The notes below the pieces were generated by a model. That model had not been told where the DNA came from. It did not search any database and saw only the letters and a program-made list of their open reading frames with translations. DNA of 64,000 bases. It comes from Azolla caroliniana. Lineage: Eukaryota > Polypodiophyta. Positions 57,778-64,000 of the stretch are shown piece after piece. How positions within the stretch are numbered: the stretch's first letter is position 1; each line of letters starts with the position of its first letter. The translations under genes and the position numbers were made by a program. The DNA lies in contig JBHGNT010000014.1 of assembly GCA_043228905.1 (NCBI GenBank), positions 16,182,001-16,246,000 of the forward strand. The letters are read 5' to 3'.

Positions 57778-60087
57778 GGGTACAACCAAGTGGAATTTCT
57801 CGGCTACATCATTTCGTTAGAAGGCATCTCCATGGACCTAGCTAGGGTCAAAATGGTGGTAAAATGGCAGACTCCGCGTTCAGTGCGGGATGTGCAATGC
57901 TTCCTAGGCTTTGCCAATTTTTACCGGAAGTTCATACACGATTACTCAAAGATCGTTCTACCTCTCACACAACTTACCAGGAAGGGACAACCGTTCATCT
58001 GGTCTGAAGAAACGGACATGGCCTTCGAGAGTCTTAAAAAGGCATTTACATCGGCTCCAATTCTAGCTCATGTCGATCCGGAAAAACCATTCATTATCGA
58101 AGCTGACGCATCGGATTTTGCATTGGGGAGCATTCTGTCACAACAGGGGAATGATGAGAAGCTACATCCTGTGGCTTTTCACTCACGCAAGTTTGACGCC
58201 GCTGAAATCAACTACGAAATTCATGATAAGGAGGTATTGGCAATAGTGGATTCTTTTATGCAATGGAGGCATTTTCTGGTGGGATCCTCTCATCCAGTCA
58301 CCGTATTTAGTGACCACAAGAATCTTGCCTACTTTCAGGATGCTCATATGTTGAATTGATGTCAAGCTCGGTGGGCCCACTTCCTCACGCGTTTCGACTT
58401 CAAAATTACATATCGTCCGGGGAAGCACCAAGGGAAGGCAGATGCATTATCACGGCGTTTGTATCTAGCACCCCGTCCCGGCGAGCCAGCTTTCGATAAC
58501 CAAAAACAAGTTATCTTGGGGCCGACACGACTACAAGCAACACAGATCATTGACATGCCCATGGATTCCCGCGTTATCAATACCATACATGAAGACTTGA
58601 AGACAGATGCGTTCGCCCAAGCTATACTAGCACAAATTGATCCCTCTCGAGCGTCGTGTTCACAGTCGCAACCACCAAGTACGGACTATCGGAAATTGAA
58701 ATACCATGATGGATTACTCTTCTTTAAAGAACTTTTGTATGTTCCTAATGGTTCTTGCCGCCTTCGAGTAGTACAAAACTGTCATGACACATATACAGCT
58801 GGGCATTTTGGTAGTACTAGAACATTACATTTAGTACAACGATCATTCTAGTGGCCCTGTATGCGACAATTTGTCGAGGATTTTGTTCGGACTTGTGATA
58901 CATGTTGCAGAGCGAAAATGCCAAGGCATCATCCATATGGTTTATTAGAACCATTACCAATTCCAAGCAACCCGTGGCAATCCATTGCTCTAGACTTCAT
59001 CACAGATCTTCCAGTCTCTAAGGGGTTCAATGCGATTCTAACGGTGGTCGATCGATATACGAAGATGGCTCATTTCTTGCCATGTACTAAGGAGATCTCC
59101 AGTGAAGACACTGCCGAAATTGTCATGCGTGAAGTATGTCGGCATCGTGGACTTCCCGATAGTATCATCAGCGACCGTGGACCCCAGTTCATGTCAAAAT
59201 TCTGGAAGCACCTTTTTAACATGCTCAAGGTCACTTGTAACCTCTCCTCCGGCTACCACCCACAAACCGATGGCCAAGCTAAACGAACAAATCAAAAACT
59301 GGAGCAGTATCTATGGTGCTTTCTCAGCTATCATCAGGATGACTGGGCAGATATTCTCCACTTCGCCGAATTTGCCTATAATAACTCTATCCACCCATCG
59401 ACTAAAGTTACGCCATTTTATGCTTATATGGGATGTCACCCCCGGTGGAGTGTACTTGAAACCCCAGAGGTGTCCACAAATCCGTGCGCGGAGGATTGTT
59501 TGGAGCGGTTACGCAAGATACAAGCGGATTTATCTACTCATCTCCAGTAAGCTCAACAAACACACAAGGTCTACGCGGATCGTCATCGACTTCCATCCAG
59601 TTTTAATATTGGAGATTGGGTGTGGCTGCTACGACGACACATCAAGACTACTCGCCCATGTGAGAAGTTGGATTATCAGCGATTAGGTCCTTTCCGTATT
59701 ATTGGACAGATTAATGATGTCGCTTTTCGTCTTGATCTACATCCTCAACTTCGGATACATCCGGTGTTTCATAGTTCTCTCCTCAAACCCTACCACGAGA
59801 GCACCATCCCAGGACGTCTTATCCAACCTCCACCCCCGATCGAGCTTGAAGATGGGCCGGAGTACGAGGTTGCCGCCATCCTTGATTCCAAGATTGTTCA
59901 CAACAAGCTCTACTATCTAGTCGATTGGCTAGGCTATAGTCCCAGCGAACGTACTTGGGAACCGATCGAGAATGTGACCAATGCTCGTGCTCTTCTTGAA
60001 GACTTCCATTGTCAATATCCACACAAACTGGGTCCTCAATCCAAGACGACTCGTGACACTCGTCGTTTTAAAGGGGGGATAGTCTCA
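57778..60087 (+). pseudogene. gypsy pol: RT end, RNase H, integrase, chromodomain
   Basis: VEFLGYIISLEGISMDLARV and VQCFLGFANFYRKFIHDYSK (RT end), FIIEADASDFALGSILSQQG, FHSRKFDAAEINYEIHDKEV and VFSDHKNLAYF (RNase H), YRPGKHQGKADALSRR. Integrase: H-X3-H/CX2C region with CDTCCRAKMP, ALDFITDLPVSKGFNAI (first Asp), SIISDRGPQFMSKFW (second Asp), YHPQTDGQAKRTNQKLEQYL (Glu position reads Lys-Arg-Thr where E-R is usual). C-terminus: YEVAAILDSKIVHNKLYYLV, DWLGYSPSERTWEPIENV, a well-formed chromodomain. Stops: after HMLN near 58359, after RSF near 58850, after THLQ near 59550. The style of integrase and chromodomain recalls the fungal/Tcn1-like chromoviruses as much as the usual plant clades. Confidence 0.9.
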
Positions 60088-60521
60088 TGATATGGCAAGA
60101 CTCGAACCCATGACCTTAGGTTATATGGGTCGAGCTCTTGACCATTAGATCATCTATTGTAATACGTAGGATATTATTTTCATTTTCATTTTATTATAGG
60201 AAATTAGTTTTTATTCCAAAATTCTCTAGAACATTCTAGAAGCTTCAGGATTACTCCTGAAAACACTATAAAAGAGGGCACTAGGCATTATGTTGAACCA
60301 AATTGGTTCAATGCCAGTCTTAAGCCTCTTAGCCACCATTGTATATTCTCTTCACATAATACATATCTTTCTTATCATCACTCTCTCCCTCTCTCGATCT
60401 CTCTCTTTCTCTCCGTCTCGCTCACTTCTTCCTTCTCTCGAAGAAGTTCTACACCTCTCATAGTACTAATCCTTCATTTAGTACTAATTCCTTCTCTGTC
60501 TTAGTACTGTTCCTGACATCA
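60088..60521 (+). repeat. gypsy 3' LTR with TATA box and tRNA-like edge
   Basis: 434 bp, TGATATGG...CTGACATCA. TATAAAAG at 60267-60274 is the probable core promoter. Its first 65 bp read on the - strand resemble a tRNA gene: A-box-like TCTAATGGTCAAGAGC (60133-60149) and B-box GGGTTCGAGTC (60099-60109). Ends after CT-rich sequence near 60385-60440. Confidence 0.85.
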
Positions 60522-60690
60522 GTCGGCTTTGTCATTCTTGACTCTACCACTGTTGCCGTTTGTTATGACTTTATCGGATGTGCCGACTTCTTCAGTAAGC
60601 TCGGCTCCCTTTGTTTCGTTCGTTCTCCTTCTCTCCGACTGTTTCTTTGGTACCTTTACCTATCCCCCGCGTTCCTGTTCTCCCCCTCAA
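60522..60690 (-). repeat. Probable LTR portion of the second copia
   Basis: Sequence between the + strand gypsy LTR and the polypurine tract of the second copia. By position it should be the start of that copia's 3' LTR, truncated at 60521/60522 by, or at, the gypsy LTR. No second copy is in the window to confirm it. Confidence 0.4.
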
Positions 60691-60704
60691 GTGCGGCATG
60701 TCAA

Positions 60705-61184
60705 GATGATGTAGCCCAAGCATCTCCGACAAATGCTACAACTTGTTTGATCCGAGCACCTTGGTGAAGATGTTGGCAACCTGCCGATCGGTTCGAACAT
60801 ACTAGAGTTCGACTTCACCGCTTAGGACTTGCTCGCGCACAAAGTGATAATGCACCTCGATGTGCATTGTGCGAGCATGGAACACGGGGTTCTTGGCCAA
60901 TTACATGCTATTGATGTTGTCGTAGTAGATCGGGATTGGAGTCGGTACTTCGATCCGTAAGTCTTGTAGTAGCCTCCGAAGCCATATGGCTTTACAGGTC
61001 ACAATGGTACCTCCTCCGTATTCAACCTCAGTGCTCGACAGAGCCACTATCGGCTGCTTCTTGTTGCTCCATGCAACAGTCGCGCTCATGAGAGAAAACA
61101 TGAATCCGTATGTTAATCAATGATCCGACACATCACCGCCCTAGTCAGCATCAATATAGCTGACTAGCTGTGCAACTACACCGT
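60705..61184 (-). pseudogene. Second copia element, RNase H C-terminus
   Basis: - strand reading: QLVSYIDADWAVM near 61170, SATVAWSNKKQPIVALSSTE, VEYGGGTIVTCKAIWLRRLL, PIPIYYDNINSM, then after a stop AKNPVFHARTMHIEVHYHFV, REQVLSGEVELQYVRTDRQV and ANIFTKVLGS. This is the copia RNase H tail of a lineage different from the copia at 42760. It is interrupted at 61184 by the gypsy LTR; the rest lies beyond the window. The polypurine tract TTGAGGGGGAGA lies near 60680-60692, so LTR sequence of this copia probably fills 60522-60680. Confidence 0.85.
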
Positions 61185-61879
61185 TGTGGGGTTTGCTACG
61201 CCCTTGCGTGCAGAAAGGAGGAGGGACCACGGGGGTCTTGGACCGAAGAGCAAGAGAGAGAGGAGTAAGAGAGAGAGACCCGATTACACAGAACCGAAGA
61301 TTGCATAGGGACACGGCCCAACAAACAGAGATCACAAATAAACGCCGACGCAGATGGACGCAACAACGAAAGATATGTACTTATGAATGCAAGAAAATAA
61401 CAGACTAAAGTATTACAACCCACGGTGGGGCACGAAATAGATACTAACGAAAACGAACAGGGCGGCGAACAGATGCCGACCCCTGTATGTCGCGACGCAC
61501 AGAAAGGGAAAACAGGTCGGAGGTGCTGCAGGACGCGCTCGGGGCGTTCCACGGAACAGCGCAAGCCTCCTCGAAACCTGCACAGGTACGCGATGGAGCA
61601 GTAGACAGAGAAGGCAGGAGTGAGAGAGAAGCTCCGAAATCGGTTCGGCAGCACTTCGTCCTCTCCGCGCGAGATACCCCACTTCTAGTCTTCCTCCTCC
61701 TTTTATAGCCCGTCAAGAGGCCGTTTGGCATTAACTGCATACCAACCGAATCTACCCACCTAGGATCCTCGTATGTACCTACTTCGACCTTAGGTACTTC
61801 TTGGCACGCGTGTGTGTGTAGAGCCGTTTCCCACGCCTTGTTCCTCCGATTCCTCTTGTGGGCGGTTTTCTTCACGACA
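61185..61879 (-). repeat. 3' LTR of gypsy second copy
   Basis: 695 bp with the shared blocks GGGACCACGGGGGTCTTGG (61222 on) and, near the other end, GGTTTTCTTCACGACA on the + strand. Diverged from the 47747 LTR in its middle, so a different subfamily or an older split. Confidence 0.9.
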
Positions 61880-61951
61880 TCCGCCCCCACCTAACCGCGC
61901 ATCCACCGGCATGCGCCAAATTAAGTTGGCACGGAGAAAACCGGCCCGCCT

Positions 61952-64000
61952 TTACTCTTCGCTTGCCGGCCCTTCCTCGGCCTCGGATCGGCCGTCGCTG
62001 CTGTCCAGGAGAATCAGGTCGGGTTCGTCGTCGTGCCGCTTCTTGAAAGCTTTGATCCTCTTCCCGGCCACGGGTATCGCTATTCTCGTACCGTCGAGTT
62101 CCGCCAGATGATACGTCCCGTTGTCGTTGGCGCTTTGTACCGTGTACGGCCCGAACCATCTCCGTGCGAACTTCCGCGTTGCTCGGTGCTGGTTGTCGAG
62201 GCTGCTGTCGTAGACGAGCACCCAGTCACCTTGTTCGATCTTCTTCGGTCGGAGTCGGTGCGTCCGGTCGAACCTGGCTTTGTTCTTTATCCTCGCCACT
62301 CGGATCCTTTCTGCAGCCGTCTCCACGTCCTCCGGTCTCCGTTCGAGTTGTCGTATACGCGCTGCCAACAACTCCTCCCGGCTCATCTCGTCCCTCCAGT
62401 CGACCGTTGCCCATGAGGAGATTGTTCGTTCCATCGGCATGATCGGCCCCTGGCCGAACATGAGCTCTGTCGGCATGTACCCGGTTACCGAACTGTGCGT
62501 AGTCCGGTCGGCCCACAAAGCATAAGGTAGAAGTCGCGGCCAGTTACCGACTTGGCCTCCGCATGCCCGAACCAGCGCTTTAACGATCGGCCCGTGTCCG
62601 CGCTCCACCTTTCCATTCGCCTCCGGGTTGTACGCAGTGGTGAGCGAGAGTTTGACTCCCAGCCGATCGAACAGCTCCGCGGCTTCCTCGGCGTCCAACT
62701 CCCCTCGGTCAGCCACGATCTTCCCGACGCACCCGTACCGGCATATCACATCCTCGATCAGGAACCGACACACGGCCGCGGTCGTCTTGTTCTGAAGGGC
62801 TCGGCCTTCCACCTGGTTCGTCAGGTCTTCCCGCGCTAGGACCAGATACCGCATCTGTCCTACCCCCATCGGCATCGTCACCAGATCTACCATCCATTTG
62901 AAATGGATGGCCGGAGGGTACGTAGGGTGAAGCTCGTCTCGATGTCGGACTATGGAGTGCATCTGGCAGCTCTCGCAAGTTGTCACGAACCGATGCACGT
63001 CCTGGTACAATCCCGGCCACCAGTACTTCCCCTTCAGCTTCTCAAATGTCGCCCACGTTCCACGGTGTCCAGCCCAAGGGCTGTCGTGGTAGGCCGCCAG
63101 TAGCTCCTCCTGTTCTTCCTTCATCGCCACCACCCGGAGCGGGACGCCGTTCCTCTTCTTCGGGTGCTTCCACAAATGCCCATCTCGGAGAAAGAATCGA
63201 TATGCTTTCTTCCGGATCCGGTTGGCCTCGTCCTTCGTCCATGACGCATCGGGCGTCATTGTCTTCAAAAACTCGCCGATCTGCAGCCACTCCCCGTCGT
63301 ACTTGCTCGCGTCGAACTCATTAAGCGCCGGAGTGCTCATCCCGTCGGTCGTTATGTATGCCGCCTCGAAGAAATCCACGCCGACTTCTTCGTCTTCCGA
63401 AACCATGCCGCCCTCGTCGTCGAACCTCGCCCTCGAAAGCATGTCGGCCATGGCGTTGTCTTTCCCGGAAATGTGTCGTATTTCCGGGTCCAGGGACTTG
63501 ATGTACGCTATCCACCTGAGCATCGCCAGGTCCGGAGTCGCGCATCCGGAAACCATACCGAGAATCGGCAGGCAATCCGTCTCGATGATCACTTCTGTCC
63601 CTATCAGGTAGTCTTTGTCGGCCTTAACCGCCGAAACAATACCCCAGAGTTCGCGTTTAACCTGGGCGTATCCTTGCTGCCGTTCACTGAGGACTTTCGC
63701 GCCGAATCGGATCGGAAACCGATTGCCGTCCTCGTCTTCCTGGTTCACGACCCATCCGATCCCGGTCGGACTGGTATCCACCGTTATGAATACCGGGGTA
63801 CCCTTCCCGTATACCGCCTTCCGGAGTGCCGGTGCCGCTGCAAGGGCCCCTTTCAGCTTCCGGACCGATTCCGCGTGCTCGTCTAGCCATTCGAACCTTC
63901 GCCCCTTTTTCAGCAACCCGTACAGTGGCTCCGCGACGTGTGCGTAATGCGGGATCCATATGTGGTAGAACGCGCATGCCCCCAGGAATCTCCGTACTTC
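61952..64000 (-). CDS. gypsy pol polyprotein (end of RT, RNase H, integrase), open to window edge
   Basis: At least 682 codons without a stop, entering from the right edge (VRRFLGACAFYHIWIPHYAH, end of RT). RNase H: FITVDTSPTGIGWVVNQEDE, FGAKVLSERQQGYAQVKREL, VIIETDCLPILGM, ISGKDNAMADMLSRA. Integrase: HHCC finger (HDSPWAGHRGTWATFEKL ... CESCQMH), core Asp in FKWMVDLVTMPMG, Asp in IVADRGELDAEEAAELF, Glu in YNPEANGKVERGHGP, then THRLRPKKIEQGDWVLVYD and RRWFGPYTVQSANDN. No chromodomain; the end is acidic (DSSDGRSEAEEGPASEE). All visible catalytic residues are present, so this copy may be recent and possibly still functional. Confidence 0.92.
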   Translation of the reverse strand, partial: EVRRFLGACAFYHIWIPHYAHVAEPLYGLLKKGRRFEWLDEHAESVRKLKGALAAAPALRKAVYGKGTPVFITVDTSPTGIGWVVNQEDEDGNRFPIRFGAKVLSERQQGYAQVKRELWGIVSAVKADKDYLIGTEVIIETDCLPILGMVSGCATPDLAMLRWIAYIKSLDPEIRHISGKDNAMADMLSRARFDDEGGMVSEDEEVGVDFFEAAYITTDGMSTPALNEFDASKYDGEWLQIGEFLKTMTPDASWTKDEANRIRKKAYRFFLRDGHLWKHPKKRNGVPLRVVAMKEEQEELLAAYHDSPWAGHRGTWATFEKLKGKYWWPGLYQDVHRFVTTCESCQMHSIVRHRDELHPTYPPAIHFKWMVDLVTMPMGVGQMRYLVLAREDLTNQVEGRALQNKTTAAVCRFLIEDVICRYGCVGKIVADRGELDAEEAAELFDRLGVKLSLTTAYNPEANGKVERGHGPIVKALVRACGGQVGNWPRLLPYALWADRTTHSSVTGYMPTELMFGQGPIMPMERTISSWATVDWRDEMSREELLAARIRQLERRPEDVETAAERIRVARIKNKARFDRTHRLRPKKIEQGDWVLVYDSSLDNQHRATRKFARRWFGPYTVQSANDNGTYHLAELDGTRIAIPVAGKRIKAFKKRHDDEPDLILLDSSDGRSEAEEGPASEE

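Larger units (their letters stand above)
57736..60521 (+). mobile_element. 5'-truncated chromodomain gypsy element with 3' LTR
   Basis: Begins abruptly within the RT thumb (HGLYAKLEKCSF near 57740) and continues through RNase H, integrase and chromodomain to a polypurine tract (AAAGGGGGGATAG, 60070-60082) and one LTR (60088-60521). The 5' LTR, gag, protease and most of RT are absent. Only three stops interrupt about 2.3 kb of coding sequence, so it is fairly young. Confidence 0.92.
61185..64000 (-). mobile_element. GC-rich Ty3/gypsy element, second copy, runs off the window
   Basis: 3' LTR 61185-61879 (TGTCGTGAAGAAAACCGCC...CCCCACA on the - strand), polypurine tract at 61880-61892 and intact pol reading to the right edge. 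Closely related to the element at 47747: same LTR ends, TATAAAAG (61700-61707), PPT and protein sequence. It interrupts a copia RNase H after CCGT (61181-61184). The 5' part and second LTR lie outside. Confidence 0.93.

Overview
This is a nuclear window from a seed plant, most likely an angiosperm. Three intron-bearing host genes with clear plant homologues lie in an AT-rich background. They are surrounded by decayed Ty3/gypsy, Ty1/copia and LINE retrotransposons, MITE-like elements and many microsatellites. No rRNA gene, functional tRNA gene, CRISPR array or bacterial-style operon is visible.

Layout. 1-5.5 kb holds a decayed gypsy retrotransposon on + (gag zinc knuckle, protease, RT, integrase, chromodomain). 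5.9-8.4 kb is a two-exon WEB-family coiled-coil gene on -, followed at 8.6-9.7 kb by a block of degenerate telomere-like CCCTAAA repeats. 14.1-20.5 kb is a five-coding-exon TFIIS-central-domain plus SPOC gene on -. 26.2-29.2 kb is a ten-exon phosphatidylinositol synthase gene on +. 33.1-38.6 kb is a nearly complete LINE on - whose two ORFs overlap in ATGA. Four short elements (5.5, 21.7, 32.3 and 38.9 kb) share hAT-like ends (YAGGGATCGGCAATGG type) and 8-bp target duplications.

40.9-57.4 kb is a nested retrotransposon stack that can be taken apart. A ~252-bp tandem repeat array was hit by a 5'-truncated LINE (14-bp duplication) and by a copia element (42760-55385). The copia was in turn hit by a complete two-LTR gypsy element in its gag (47747-54317) and by a solo LTR in its RNase H (43397-44628). 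A further poly(A)-tailed LINE fragment sits at 56.1-57.4 kb. 57.7-60.5 kb is a second chromodomain gypsy on + with one LTR. From 60.7 kb a different copia RNase H is cut by a third gypsy copy of the GC-rich family (61185 to the window end), whose pol frame is still open.

The most unusual material is this GC-rich gypsy family. It has 4-bp target duplications and recurrent insertion at NCGT inside copia coding sequence, always in the copia orientation. One copy has a D-H-G protease signature duplicated in tandem and a Phe-Leu-Glu-Asp in place of the RT catalytic box. The host genes are functionally unrelated: organelle movement or cytoskeleton, transcription elongation, and phospholipid synthesis.
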